Source: an uncultured bacterium
Lineage (GTDB): Bacteria > Bacillota > Clostridia > Christensenellales > CAG-917
Reading direction: 5' to 3'
Length of the DNA stretch: 64,000 bases
Assembly (NCBI GenBank): GCA_949432885.1
Contig: CASQXY010000001.1
Location: 124,001-188,000 of the forward strand
Under the pieces are notes generated by a model. It saw only the letters and a program-made list of their open reading frames with translations. It ran no database searches and was not told the DNA's origin. Both the position numbers and the translations under genes were made by a program. Below, in pieces: positions 35,401 to 43,570 of the stretch (position 1 is its first letter; the number at the start of each line of letters is the position of its first letter).

Positions 35401-35640
35401 GACGCGGCGGCAACGCGTTATGCGGAAAAAGCCGAAAGCGAAGGATTGGAATTGGTCGAACCCGTTAAGATTATCGTTGCAGTCGGCGAACTTTATCCCG
35501 ATATTGCAACTGACAATAACGGCGCAAAAACAAATACGGTGCTCATCATCTGCTTGGTCGTTTTGGCGATAGTCGTCGTAGCGGCAATAGTGATTACCAC
35601 TGTAGTACTTGTAAACAAGAAGAAGAAAGCAGCTAAATAA
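32479..35640 (+). CDS. Membrane-anchored extracellular transglutaminase-like protein
   Basis: A 1053-residue protein starting at ATG 32479 behind TTGGAGG. A signal segment (about 7-33, VTGLSILCMLLLFVSVL) leads to an extracellular part. A transglutaminase-like cysteine protease domain shows Cys256 (VCGGFSRAYK), His297 (YHMWNYVW) and Asp331 (SVDVTWN). Long beta-rich regions follow. A C-terminal membrane helix (TVLIICLVVLAIVVVAAIVITTVVLV) ends in KKKKAAK. It probably acts on cell-wall or surface peptides or proteins; the substrate is unknown. It starts just beyond the prophage remnant, runs alone and ends at a strong terminator. Confidence 0.8.
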   Translation: MKTSIRRIAVTGLSILCMLLLFVSVLTQTKSLAVADDTPQNTIATTYFYDNLVINDNGGEVDFVLAKKFYKALEEIYNDGDFLDGVVEYSLNEHGILNSNEIENYAVNGDVTVPRAFGAARDAFLTDHPELFYIDFYKLTISVMKKGPEYFAFIDCGREANAYYDSGFTSQSAVQQAITEFNSAINKIVADANAAQAEDLYSERDAFLARYVNKVLAESIKYDYAALANKDDPAAIAASAHINTAYGGLVSQKAVCGGFSRAYKVVMDKLGIPCITVNGYSNQKDANGNNSGSSIYHMWNYVWLANPASAQAASDVALTASANGGEWYSVDVTWNSAAGNKYRYAVLSDASEKEIHVTDGVISSSGYELRYPALSSHNYGSTGSTDGLQNSVIYLPVGDEKDDFGQPLMSNRTSVSYNGKGAKRLQEEDGLYLVVRFAYYLEKQIVWTKWMSINAFREYAILAIDNVDGNIQDNGYETWFTDNTSVYYTQFAVFDTAPDVPQNVHSDTHGIDKTIYMQYQDKTLNESKAIAVGNIQINETFGTYTPAPYVSRTTPNHGEELTINDNMGSSKAPGTVAENKAFVMEITYTEPLHILDENQPIGIHFVSEHPNAQDYAKFYPVNDNGDLVELVEREVSSGDPTLVRNTLRFKFAPSLMYAHNREGYEFVFTNVGSSKEVARIDANGQTTFVMSNKIPNTVYYNFSRLYLACPARFNYDGRLWVDCCAQPTLVANSDLSEMEFKDENGKTTFSENERSQMMLVAERADTNTVNTMLDEISGHDDINVNKDDIINSETYDISLQICGKYPKIPDGSYVKIALGFPQGYGPDDEGVTFKLFHRKHDPATDTYSIEEVPCVVTKFGIVATVTSFSPYMVAVVDAEKATDKTVFASIEGKGGKLTVADGKILSLKATDNPDTEINETSHTYSIVPDAGYQIYSVKLNGVEIKDRVIDGKLTLSYSDADMLANNELEIQYISDAAATRYAEKAESEGLELVEPVKIIVAVGELYPDIATDNNGAKTNTVLIICLVVLAIVVVAAIVITTVVLVNKKKKAAK

Positions 35641-35660
35641 CTCTTTCCGAACAACAGCAC

Positions 35661-35695
35661 ACAGCGACGGTTAATGCCGTCGCTGTATTTTTTTT
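35661..35695 (+). terminator. Terminator of the surface protein gene
   Basis: A 10-bp stem (ACAGCGACGG/CCGTCGCTGT) with a 6-nt loop and an A followed by 8-9 T. Confidence 0.93.
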
Positions 35696-35850
35696 GCGGA
35701 CAATCGGATAATCCGGTTTCAACGCAAGCGCTAATATCCATTAAGCGCTAGAAGTTGAAATAAACGCCGCTTCTTATATAATAACGCAAAAGCTATTCGT
35801 GCTTCATAGCAAACAAGTTTTCGATTATTCCTAAAAATTCTCTTCGGGTA

Positions 35851-35879
35851 TTGAAAGCAAACATCCCGACTGCTATAAT
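35851..35879 (+). promoter_or_regulatory. Promoter of the unknown gene at 35886, predicting a leaderless mRNA
   Basis: TTGAAA (35851-35856), a 17-bp spacer and perfect TATAAT (35874-35879), ending 6 nt before ATG 35886. Confidence 0.65.
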
Positions 35880-35885
35880 AAAAAT

Positions 35886-36353
35886 ATGGAAAACGGTATC
35901 ACTAAGTACAGAATGTATATGACAAAAAAGCATCAAAACTGGACTATGGGCGAAAAAGACGCCCTGCTTCCCTATTTGGACGGAGAAGACGACGAGATAC
36001 TGGAATACGCAATCATAAACAAGGACTTTGCCATAATTCTGAAAAACGATATGACATACGATATCAAAAACACAAGACAGGAAGCGATTGATTTCATTTC
36101 ATACATATATCGCAATTATTCGATTTGCCAGAATTTCGACGACAAATGCTATATCTCACGCGAGGATACGACGCTCAAATTCATGACCTCCGCCGAGGCT
36201 CAGGAAAACGGCGTTTACGACTACGTGCACGTGCCGCGCGGACAATACTACATTGCAAAATACGGCAAAATATTCGCTATCGGAAGCACGGAACAGGAAA
36301 TGCAACAAAAAATGTACGAACACTACCGCGCTAAATATACGTTTGCATATTGA
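35886..36353 (+). CDS. Unknown protein, 155 residues
   Basis: I do not recognise this family. The product is soluble, with many aromatic and charged residues (MENGITKYRMYMTKKHQNWTM..., YDYVHVPRGQYYIAKYGKIFAIGS) and no signal or membrane segment. The frame is supported by a near-consensus promoter whose -10 ends 6 nt before the ATG, and by a terminator 30 bp after the stop, which make it a complete single-gene unit. No ribosome binding site is present, so translation may be leaderless. It stands alone between a surface protein gene and spoIVA. Confidence 0.7.
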   Translation: MENGITKYRMYMTKKHQNWTMGEKDALLPYLDGEDDEILEYAIINKDFAIILKNDMTYDIKNTRQEAIDFISYIYRNYSICQNFDDKCYISREDTTLKFMTSAEAQENGVYDYVHVPRGQYYIAKYGKIFAIGSTEQEMQQKMYEHYRAKYTFAY

Positions 36354-36382
36354 CAAATCAAATAAATATTCGGCATCAATTT

Positions 36383-36420
36383 GACGTCGGTATTTCATAA
36401 TCCCGACGTCATAATTTTTA
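36383..36420 (+). terminator. Terminator of the unknown gene
   Basis: An 8-bp stem GACGTCGG/CCGACGTC with a 12-nt loop is followed by ATAATTTTTATGC. Confidence 0.65.
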
Positions 36421-36479
36421 TGCTTTTGATAGAACTTTTCTATGCGCCGCTCTGCGATGTCTTTGCTTTGCAATAACGC

Positions 36480-36516
36480 AATTATAAAAGTATGTCCGCC
36501 GTAAACGGCGGACATA
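36480..36516 (-). terminator. Terminator after spoIVA
   Basis: An 11-bp perfect stem (TATGTCCGCCG/CGGCGGACATA) with a 4-nt loop is followed on the minus strand by CTTTTATAATT. About 110 bp of unassigned sequence separates it from the spoIVA stop. Confidence 0.7.
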
Positions 36517-36629
36517 ACAATCGCAATTTGCGGAGTCTCTTTTGCAAACGGTGTAACCTTTATTCCGCTCCGCGCTTACGCTCATGGTCCGGGTGCGCTT
36601 CACGGGCAATCGGAGGGTTTACGCTGTTA

Positions 36630-38108
36630 TCAGAGCAATATGCAAATCACTCCGCCTCTGCCCTCGTTTACTATTCTTCCGAGCGTTTTGCGCATTTTTT
36701 GCTCCGCATCGTTGGGAACGGTGTGCAACTTGTTGTTTATACCGTCCGCTACAAGCGAGCTCAGCGACCTTCCGAATATATTCGTGTCCAAAATTGCCTG
36801 TCTGTCGTTTTCATAGTCCTGCAACATATTGTCCACGAAATCTTTGCTCTGCTGTTCGCTTCCGACTATGGGGCTTACCTCGGTTTCCACGTCCACTCTC
36901 ATTATGTGCAGCGACGGCGCGTGGGCTTTGAGTTGAACTCCGTACTGCTGTCCCTGCCTTAGAAGCTTGGGCTCGTGCAACTCGATTTCGTCCATGGTGG
37001 GAAGTACTATTCCGTATCCAAACGCGTCCACCTGCTCCATTGCCGCATTGATTTTTTCAATCTTATCTCTGCCACGGCACAGTTTTTTGAGATGAGTGAG
37101 CAAATCGAACTCGTCGCCGATATCAATTCCGCACTCTTCGCTTGCGACCTTATAGAATACGCCGTCCTTTGGATTGAGATTGACGTTTACGCTTCCTTTA
37201 CCCGCGTCGAGATTGATTGAATACGGCTCCTGCCAGTATTCTGCGCTCTTAAAGAAGGTATCGATTTTTTCGTAATCCTTCATCTTGCTTACGTCGTCGC
37301 CTAAGCCTCTCACGATTTCTATAAGCTCTTTGACGATACCGCTGTCCGCAGGCAGCGCCTGCACCCAACGGGGCAAATCAAAATCGATAATATTCACCGC
37401 AAATTCAAGAAGTATGGTTTCGAGAATTTCAGTTATATCCTGCTCGTTCAAATTAGCCGCGCTTTTGAGAAGTACGGGAGCATCGTATTTTGCCGCGAGT
37501 TCGTCTTTGAGAATCATCGCGCTTGCGGCGTTTACGTCCGCAACGTTAAGCACTATCGCAAAGGGCTTGCCGCATTCCTTCAATTCATTGACGACGCGCT
37601 CCTCTGCCTCTATATAACGCTCGCGCGAAATACCCGAAAAGCTTCCGTCCGTCGTAACCGCAAGCGCAATCGTGCTATGCTCCTTTATGACCTTCTGCGT
37701 GCCTATTTCAGCCGCTTTGGAAAAAGGAATCTGCTCCTCCGCCCAAGGCGTGGAAACCATGCGTTCCTTGCCCTCTTCCTCGGCGCCCAGCGCTCCGTCT
37801 ACCAGATAGCCTACGCAGTCTATAAGTCTCATGTTCACGGCGAGATTCTCGCTCACGGGAACGCGTACCGCTTCGTTGGGTACGAAACGCGGCTGAGTCG
37901 TCATAATAGTCTTGCCGTCCGCCGACTGCGGAATTTCGTCGATTGCCCTGCTTCTTTCGTCAGGGTTCTCTATGCCGTCGACGACAAGCTGTTGCATCAC
38001 CTGCTTGATAAGCGTCGACTTGCCGGTGCGCACCGGTCCTACGACACCGACATATATGTCGCCGCCCGTACGCGAAGCGATATCACGATAAAGGTCAAAT
38101 TTATCCAT
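36630..38108 (-). CDS. spoIVA: Stage IV sporulation protein A
   Basis: A 492-residue SpoIVA, the ATPase that polymerises on the forespore surface and founds the spore coat. The start DIASRTGGDIYVGVVGPVRTGKST carries Walker A (24-31). DCVGYLVDGALGAEE, TTDGSFSGISRE and VLNVADV follow, and the C-terminus GGVICILL is of the typical form. The length equals that of the Bacillus protein. The start chosen (ATG 38106-38108) has GGAGGAG before it; the frame opens five codons earlier without a signal. A sigma-E-type promoter lies upstream. This is the clearest marker that the organism, or its recent ancestor, forms endospores. Confidence 0.96.
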   Translation of the reverse strand: MDKFDLYRDIASRTGGDIYVGVVGPVRTGKSTLIKQVMQQLVVDGIENPDERSRAIDEIPQSADGKTIMTTQPRFVPNEAVRVPVSENLAVNMRLIDCVGYLVDGALGAEEEGKERMVSTPWAEEQIPFSKAAEIGTQKVIKEHSTIALAVTTDGSFSGISRERYIEAEERVVNELKECGKPFAIVLNVADVNAASAMILKDELAAKYDAPVLLKSAANLNEQDITEILETILLEFAVNIIDFDLPRWVQALPADSGIVKELIEIVRGLGDDVSKMKDYEKIDTFFKSAEYWQEPYSINLDAGKGSVNVNLNPKDGVFYKVASEECGIDIGDEFDLLTHLKKLCRGRDKIEKINAAMEQVDAFGYGIVLPTMDEIELHEPKLLRQGQQYGVQLKAHAPSLHIMRVDVETEVSPIVGSEQQSKDFVDNMLQDYENDRQAILDTNIFGRSLSSLVADGINNKLHTVPNDAEQKMRKTLGRIVNEGRGGVICILL

Positions 38109-38132
38109 AAACTCCTCCAACACTGTTTGTAA

Positions 38133-38162
38133 AATCTATGAGGCATATGCGAACTATATGAC
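38133..38162 (-). promoter_or_regulatory. Sigma-E-like promoter of spoIVA
   Basis: Minus-strand -35-like TCATATA (38155-38161, preceded by G), a 14-bp spacer and -10-like CATAGATT (38133-38140). This fits the mother-cell sigma-E pattern known for spoIVA in Bacillus. Confidence 0.6.
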
Positions 38163-38440
38163 ATTTGAAAAAAATAAAATCGCAAAAAACTACAAACTTC
38201 GTTTTATATTAATATTTACTTAACGGCATATAGATTCGTATAGAATAAACCGAATTGCCCGCGTATAAGCTAGGACAAGTATTATAAAAATCACTTATTT
38301 TGGGAAACTATTATAAAAATCACGATAATTTGTAATACCGATTTGCATAATTTAAGTATTATAAAAGCAATTTCAACTTTTTTTGAGCAAATTTGCAATG
38401 CTTAACCGCAAAACTTAAAATCTGTGATTTTGCACCGCTT
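38163..38440. other. AT-rich non-coding region between spoIVA and the aminotransferase gene
   Basis: No gene seen. It contains two identical copies of TATTATAAAAATCAC (38280-38294 and 38309-38323) and a third partial copy TATTATAAAAGCA (38357-38369). Confidence 0.6.
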
Positions 38441-38477
38441 ATTGCAAAACGCCGCCTATCGGGCGGCGTTTTGCAAT
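38441..38477 (-). terminator. Terminator after the aspartate aminotransferase gene
   Basis: A 16-bp perfect stem (ATTGCAAAACGCCGCC and its complement) with a 5-nt loop. The T-run forms part of the stem. Confidence 0.8.
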
Positions 38478-38491
38478 ATCGTCACGCAAAT

Positions 38492-39754
38492 TTAACGTTT
38501 TTCAAACAACGCAATTTTTATAGCGCAAACAAGTACGTCGATTGCAAAATCCATTTCTGCCAAGGACGGCACCGACGGTGCGATGCGTATATTGCTGTCG
38601 GAATCATCCTGCATATAGGGATAAGTAGAACCTGCGGCTGTGAACTTTACCCCGGCCTCCGCGGCGAGCGCCACAACCCTTTTCGCGCATTCCTTTACGT
38701 CGAGCGAAACGAAATAACCTCCCTTTGGCGTACTCCATTTAACCTCTTGACAATCGCCGAACGCGTCTTTTAGCCTCGTCTCCAACAACTCGAATTTTGG
38801 ACGGAGTATGTCGGCATGTAAAGACATAATGCGCTTTACGTTATCCTTGTTTTTTAGGAAATTCACATGCATAACTTGATTAACCTTGTTGGGATTTATC
38901 TGCTTGAAGAACATCTTTTTGAGCAAATCCGCAACGTTCTCCGCGCTCGTCGCAAGCGCCGCCACTCCGCTGCCGGCAAAGGTAATTTTGGATGTAGAAG
39001 CAAGCTCGTAAACCATATTGGCATTATCCGTCTTTTTGGTGAGGTCAAATATGTTTTTGAGCTTGTCGTCGTTCGCGTACAAGCCGTGAACCATATACGC
39101 ATTGTCCCAAAACACTCTGAAATCTTTTGCGGCAGGTTTTAGATTGGCGATGCGCGCAACCGTCTTATCCGAATACACCGCACCCGTAGGATTTGAATAT
39201 TTGGGGACGCACCACATTCCCTTTACGCTTTCGTCGTTGCTTACAAGCAGCTCCACAAGGTTCATATCGGGACCGTCCTCTTTCATGGGAACGGTTATCA
39301 TCTCGATCCCGAAATTTTCGCAAATGGAAAAATGTCTGTCGTAACCGGGTGCGGGGCATATGAATTTGACCTTTTCGAGCTTGTTCCATGGCACGCCGCC
39401 CAAAACGCCGAATTGCATTGCGAACTGCACTAGGTTATACATAATGTCGAGGGAACTGCCGTCGAATACTATAACCTCGTCGCTTTTCACCTCAAACAGC
39501 TCTGCAAACAGCTCTCTTGCAGACTTGATTCCCGCAAGCTCGCCGTAGTTTCTGGCGTCTCCCGCTTCCGTAATATAATTGTAGCCGCCGGCCTCTTTGA
39601 GCATAGGCATCGCTATTTCAAGCTGCTCTTTTGACGGTCTTCCGCGCGTCATATCAACGGATATACATTTCTTTTTCAGCTTCTTAAACGTTTTAAGCTC
39701 CTCGCACAGCAGCTCTTCTCGCTGTACGGGAGTAAGTTCACCGTAATTTGACAT
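38492..39754 (-). CDS. Aspartate aminotransferase-like PLP enzyme (PF12897 type)
   Basis: A 420-residue fold-type I aminotransferase of the subgroup sometimes called type Ic aspartate aminotransferase. Signs are the N-terminal DMTRGRPSKEQLEIA, FDGSSLDIMYNLVQFA, ICPAPGYDRHFSICENFGIEMI, PKYSNPTGAVYSD (PLP-binding Asn), FWDNAYMVH and the Schiff-base lysine in ASTSKITFAGSGVA. It probably exchanges aspartate and oxaloacetate. GAGGAA precedes the ATG, and a TATAAT stands about 30 bp upstream. It is a single-gene unit. Confidence 0.9.
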   Translation of the reverse strand: MSNYGELTPVQREELLCEELKTFKKLKKKCISVDMTRGRPSKEQLEIAMPMLKEAGGYNYITEAGDARNYGELAGIKSARELFAELFEVKSDEVIVFDGSSLDIMYNLVQFAMQFGVLGGVPWNKLEKVKFICPAPGYDRHFSICENFGIEMITVPMKEDGPDMNLVELLVSNDESVKGMWCVPKYSNPTGAVYSDKTVARIANLKPAAKDFRVFWDNAYMVHGLYANDDKLKNIFDLTKKTDNANMVYELASTSKITFAGSGVAALATSAENVADLLKKMFFKQINPNKVNQVMHVNFLKNKDNVKRIMSLHADILRPKFELLETRLKDAFGDCQEVKWSTPKGGYFVSLDVKECAKRVVALAAEAGVKFTAAGSTYPYMQDDSDSNIRIAPSVPSLAEMDFAIDVLVCAIKIALFEKR

Positions 39755-39827
39755 ATTCTATTCCTCGTATTTTTATCTTACTATATTATAAGTGCGATTT
39801 TTATCCTTTGTTGCCTCGCGGCGGCAA

Positions 39828-41138
39828 TTAAGTATCATTGTTTGCGCGCACTGCGATACGTATCGGCGTGCCCGAAAAATCGAAACTCTTCCTCAACGCG
39901 TTTTCGAGATAACGTTTATAACTGAAATGCATGATTGACGGGTCGTTTACCTTTATGACAAACGTCGGCGGAGCGGAGCTCACTTGCGTAACAAAAAAGA
40001 TTTTCAGCTTTTTACCGAGATAGGACGGCGGCTCGCTTATGCGTATAGCCTCTCCCATAACCTCATTGAGCAGACCCGTGGAAATTCTACGGCGGCTGTT
40101 TGCGACAACCTCCTTGCACAGCGGCAGAAGATTGTCCAGTCTCTTTCCGCTCTTTGCCGAAATATACGCCGATTTGAAATAGTTCATATACTTCAAATCT
40201 TCCTTGAGTTTGTTTTCGTATTGGTTTATAGTGTGCGTATCTTTATCCACCAAATCCCACTTATTCATGACGATTACGGACGGTTTCCCCTCCTCGTGGA
40301 CAAAACCCGCGATTTTCACATCCTGCTCTGTAAAGCCCTCGTTTGCATCGCATACGATAAGCACGACGTCCGCGCGCCTAATCGCAAGCAGCGCCCTCAT
40401 AACCGAATACCTTTCAAGGTCGAGGTTGACCGCCTTTTTCTTGCGCATGCCCGCAGTGTCTATGATGAGGAATTTGTCGTCGCCGACGTTTAGTTCCGTG
40501 TCTATGGCGTCTCTCGTTGTACCTGCGATATCGCTGACGATACAGCGGTCATAACCCAATAATCTGTTTGTAATGGAGCTTTTCCCCGCGTTGGGCTTGC
40601 CGACCACGGCTATTTTTATACGCTCGTCGTCGTCCTCCGCCACGCTTACAGGGATAACTTCCATGAGCGCGTCGAGCAAATCGCCTATGCCCTTTCCCTG
40701 CTCCGCGCTCACTGCGTACGGTTCGCCGAAGCCGAGCGCGTAAAAGTCGTAAACGCTGTCCATAAGATTGTTGTCGATTTTGTTGACGGCAAGCACCACG
40801 GGCAGATTGGATTTCCTGAGATAGGAGCAAACGAGATTGTCGTCCGTCGTAAGTCCGGTCTTTCCGTCCACCACGTACAGTATGGCGTCGGCGGTCTCCA
40901 CCGCCATCTCTGCCTGAGTGCGTATGTGAGTCCACATCTCATCATCGCTTTTAAGCTCCAATCCGCCCGTATCTATAAGCGTAAAGGCGCGGCCGCACCA
41001 CTCGCAGTCCGCATAAATACGGTCGCGCGTAACACCCGGCGTATCTTCCACTATGGCAATTCTATTGCCTGCTATTCTGTTGAACAACGTCGACTTTCCG
41101 ACATTGGGGCGGCCGACTACCGCTATCAATGGTTTCAT
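39828..41138 (-). CDS. der: Ribosome biogenesis GTPase Der (EngA)
   Basis: A 436-residue tandem GTPase needed for 50S assembly. The first G domain has GRPNVGKS (9-16), DTGG and NKID. The second has GKPNAGKS, DTAGMRKKK and NKWD. The C-terminal KH-like domain follows. ACGGAGA precedes the ATG. It lies 47 bp after the DUF512 radical SAM gene and is the last gene of the rnj operon. Confidence 0.97.
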   Translation of the reverse strand: MKPLIAVVGRPNVGKSTLFNRIAGNRIAIVEDTPGVTRDRIYADCEWCGRAFTLIDTGGLELKSDDEMWTHIRTQAEMAVETADAILYVVDGKTGLTTDDNLVCSYLRKSNLPVVLAVNKIDNNLMDSVYDFYALGFGEPYAVSAEQGKGIGDLLDALMEVIPVSVAEDDDERIKIAVVGKPNAGKSSITNRLLGYDRCIVSDIAGTTRDAIDTELNVGDDKFLIIDTAGMRKKKAVNLDLERYSVMRALLAIRRADVVLIVCDANEGFTEQDVKIAGFVHEEGKPSVIVMNKWDLVDKDTHTINQYENKLKEDLKYMNYFKSAYISAKSGKRLDNLLPLCKEVVANSRRRISTGLLNEVMGEAIRISEPPSYLGKKLKIFFVTQVSSAPPTFVIKVNDPSIMHFSYKRYLENALRKSFDFSGTPIRIAVRANNDT

Positions 41139-41185
41139 ATCTTCTCCGTCATGCCCTATATCCGCAACACGCGGTTTAAGGCATT

Positions 41186-42460
41186 CTATTGCATTTTTTC
41201 AAAGTGCTCGGCAATAAGCCTCGGCATATCGCTTCCGTCGTGCGGAACAACTATTATCGGCGCTCCGAGATAATCTTCGACCTCTTTTACGCTCTTGCTG
41301 TCAAGAAATGTATCCGTAAACTCCCTGAGCATATTGTCGGGGATAACGTACGCGTCCGCGCCGCGCTCCACCTGAGCGATTATATCCGTCGCCGTAACAA
41401 GTCCCGCCACGGTTACGCTATGCCCGAAAAAGTTGTTTTTCACGCCGAATACCTTACAGCGCACTCCCAATTTTGTCTGCAACCGAGCGGCATAGCCTTC
41501 GAGTATCGGCGCAAACGAGACTCCCGTTATCAGACCTATTGTTTTGCCAAGACGCGCGTCGTCCGCCTCATTTAAGCAATATTCGAAATTCTCCTTAAAA
41601 TCCGCAAGCAAGCCCACTCCGTTCTCAATCTGGTCGAATGAACCGTAGTACGCGCTTTCTGCGACGGGCAATCCCGCTTTTACGTAATACTCGTCGCTGC
41701 ACCAGCAGAAGCCGTCCAGCTCGACGTGCAATTTTTCAACCAACTCTATTGTCTGCCTTGCATTCTTCTCGTCTACAAAATTGAGATTCGCAAGCCGAGC
41801 GCGATGAGCCGTAAGCCCTACGGGCACGACAGCGATGCTAAGCACGCCGTCCATTGATTTGAGACCTCTTATGCTCTCTTCAAGCACCTTGCCGTCGTTT
41901 ATTTCTGGAACGACGACGAGCTGAGTATGCATTTTTATACCGTTCTCCCCAAGCCTCTTCATATAGGATTTGAGCTTGCGCGTATTGGGGTTTTTCAGAA
42001 TAAACTGACGCACGTCGTCGTCAAAAGCATGCACGGATATGTACAGCGGACTGAGTTTGAGGCGGATTATCCTCTCTATATCCTCGTCCGTCACGTTGGT
42101 CAGAGTGACATAACTTCCGCTTATAAAGCTGAAACGATAGTCGTCGTCCTTAACGTAGAGGCTGTCGCGCAAGCCGTCCGGGAGTTGGTCCACAAAGCAG
42201 AAAATGCATTTGTTTTTGCACACGGCAGGTTTCATATCCCAATCCGCTTCTATTCCGAGTGGCTGACCGACTTTCTTTACGACATTTATACGCTTGGGTT
42301 TGCCCCCGCGCAATACCTCGACCTCGAAGGAGGTTTCATTGTCGTAATACAGATAGTCTAACTCGTCCGAAACCTTGTAGCCGCCTATGCGAACAATCTC
42401 GTCGCCGAGCTTAAATCCCATTCTCTTGGCAATTTTGGAAAGTCCCGTTATCTTTGGCAT
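41186..42460 (-). CDS. PDZ-radical SAM-DUF512 protein (TIGR03279-like Fe-S protein)
   Basis: A 424-residue protein. An N-terminal PDZ-like domain (GFKLGDEIVRIGGYKV) is followed by a radical SAM cluster motif CKNKCIFC in CKNKCIFCFVDQLPDGLR, then the DUF512 region with FCWCSDEYYVKAGLP. The start at ATG 42458-42460 has GAGAGGT upstream; the longer open frame has no support. Proteins of this type commonly stand next to der in Clostridia, as here. Their reaction is not known. Confidence 0.88.
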   Translation of the reverse strand: MPKITGLSKIAKRMGFKLGDEIVRIGGYKVSDELDYLYYDNETSFEVEVLRGGKPKRINVVKKVGQPLGIEADWDMKPAVCKNKCIFCFVDQLPDGLRDSLYVKDDDYRFSFISGSYVTLTNVTDEDIERIIRLKLSPLYISVHAFDDDVRQFILKNPNTRKLKSYMKRLGENGIKMHTQLVVVPEINDGKVLEESIRGLKSMDGVLSIAVVPVGLTAHRARLANLNFVDEKNARQTIELVEKLHVELDGFCWCSDEYYVKAGLPVAESAYYGSFDQIENGVGLLADFKENFEYCLNEADDARLGKTIGLITGVSFAPILEGYAARLQTKLGVRCKVFGVKNNFFGHSVTVAGLVTATDIIAQVERGADAYVIPDNMLREFTDTFLDSKSVKEVEDYLGAPIIVVPHDGSDMPRLIAEHFEKMQ

Positions 42461-42468
42461 AAAACCTC

Positions 42469-43557
42469 TCAAACCGCAATATAAGAAGCCAAAAAACTTG
42501 CGACATTTTCGAGCGTACTCATCTCCGCCCACTTGTAGGCATTGCTTCCTATCTCCTCGGCAAGTTCCGTCTGCAAGAGCTTGTATTCCAGCGCGATAAT
42601 ATCGATATCCTCTTTTGCACGCAAACACAGGTCGTGACTGACGAGATAGTTGATATCGTTTAATGCATGCTCGTCCTTTGAATAAACTATGGACGGAATG
42701 CCCAGCTTGAAGCACTTATATATGAGCGCGGTTTCGTAGTCGGTTATTGCCAAATCGCAGACGGAAAGATATTCGTCCACCTTGTCCGCAGACTGTACGA
42801 AAATGACGGTAACGCCAGGCACCTGCACGGCAGTCGAGCTCAGCTGCTGTCTCGCCTTCGCGTTTTCGCAGAACACGACGAGGCTCGCTATATCGCCTTG
42901 GTCGAGCAGTAAATCGAATACGCCCGACAGCGTTTTATCGTTTTTTATGTTCACATATACGCTTTTGGAACGCGGAAGACCAAGTTCCTGCTTGCTGTAC
43001 GCGATTTCCTCAGGGGTTTTTTTCCGTATCTCGTAGGGCAAGCCCATGGTCATAATATTTTTGGAGCGTATACCCGAGCGCACAAGCTCGGCTTTTAGGT
43101 CCGCGTTTTCTACTATATACACGCTCGTACTTTCGTCAAGACCGCGCTTCGGCATCGTAAACGTCGATAGCAGATATATGATTTGAGTATCGAATTTCAC
43201 TCTGCGCTTGGCGTCCACCGCGCAATGGTGCGCATAAGGCGTAAGACACAGAATGTACTCGGGATGAAAACGCTTTATTATGTTCTTTATGCGATTGACT
43301 CGCTTTGAGAACTTACGCGGTCTAAGCCGCTCTTTTATCACGCCTTTATCCTTGCGTTCAAGCAGATACTGATATTCGCTTCCGTTGTCCATAAGCCTGT
43401 CGAGAGCGGAACGCTTCGCCACCGCACCGTACTTTTCGTCGCTTATCACCGCCACGTTATGCGTACCTACGCGTTCGATTGCCTCCGCAAGCTTTCCCGA
43501 TATTCCGTCCGCCTCGTCGCGCGACGTCATTATCACAATAATGGGTTTCTTTTCCAT
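42469..43557 (-). CDS. GT-B glycosyltransferase, MGDG-synthase/MurG-like
   Basis: A 362-residue protein with the layout of GT28/MGDG synthase-type glycosyltransferases. An N-terminal Rossmann domain begins MEKKPIIVIMTSRDEADG, with a lipid-side region FHPEYILCLTPYAHH. A C-terminal sugar-nucleotide domain has VFVQSADKVDEYLSVCDLAITDYETALIYKCFKLGIPSIVY. Relatives make glycolipids from diacylglycerol; donor and acceptor are not deducible here. GGGAGGG precedes the ATG. It lies 13 bp after rnj and 8 bp before the radical SAM gene, inside the same operon. Confidence 0.7.
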   Translation of the reverse strand: MEKKPIIVIMTSRDEADGISGKLAEAIERVGTHNVAVISDEKYGAVAKRSALDRLMDNGSEYQYLLERKDKGVIKERLRPRKFSKRVNRIKNIIKRFHPEYILCLTPYAHHCAVDAKRRVKFDTQIIYLLSTFTMPKRGLDESTSVYIVENADLKAELVRSGIRSKNIMTMGLPYEIRKKTPEEIAYSKQELGLPRSKSVYVNIKNDKTLSGVFDLLLDQGDIASLVVFCENAKARQQLSSTAVQVPGVTVIFVQSADKVDEYLSVCDLAITDYETALIYKCFKLGIPSIVYSKDEHALNDINYLVSHDLCLRAKEDIDIIALEYKLLQTELAEEIGSNAYKWAEMSTLENVASFLASYIAV

Positions 43558-43570
43558 AATCCCTCCCGAA

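Noticed and set aside
36418..36629. Short minus-strand frames after spoIVA
   Set aside because: Low-complexity, Cys/Arg-rich translations without ribosome binding sites, crossing the spoIVA terminator hairpin.
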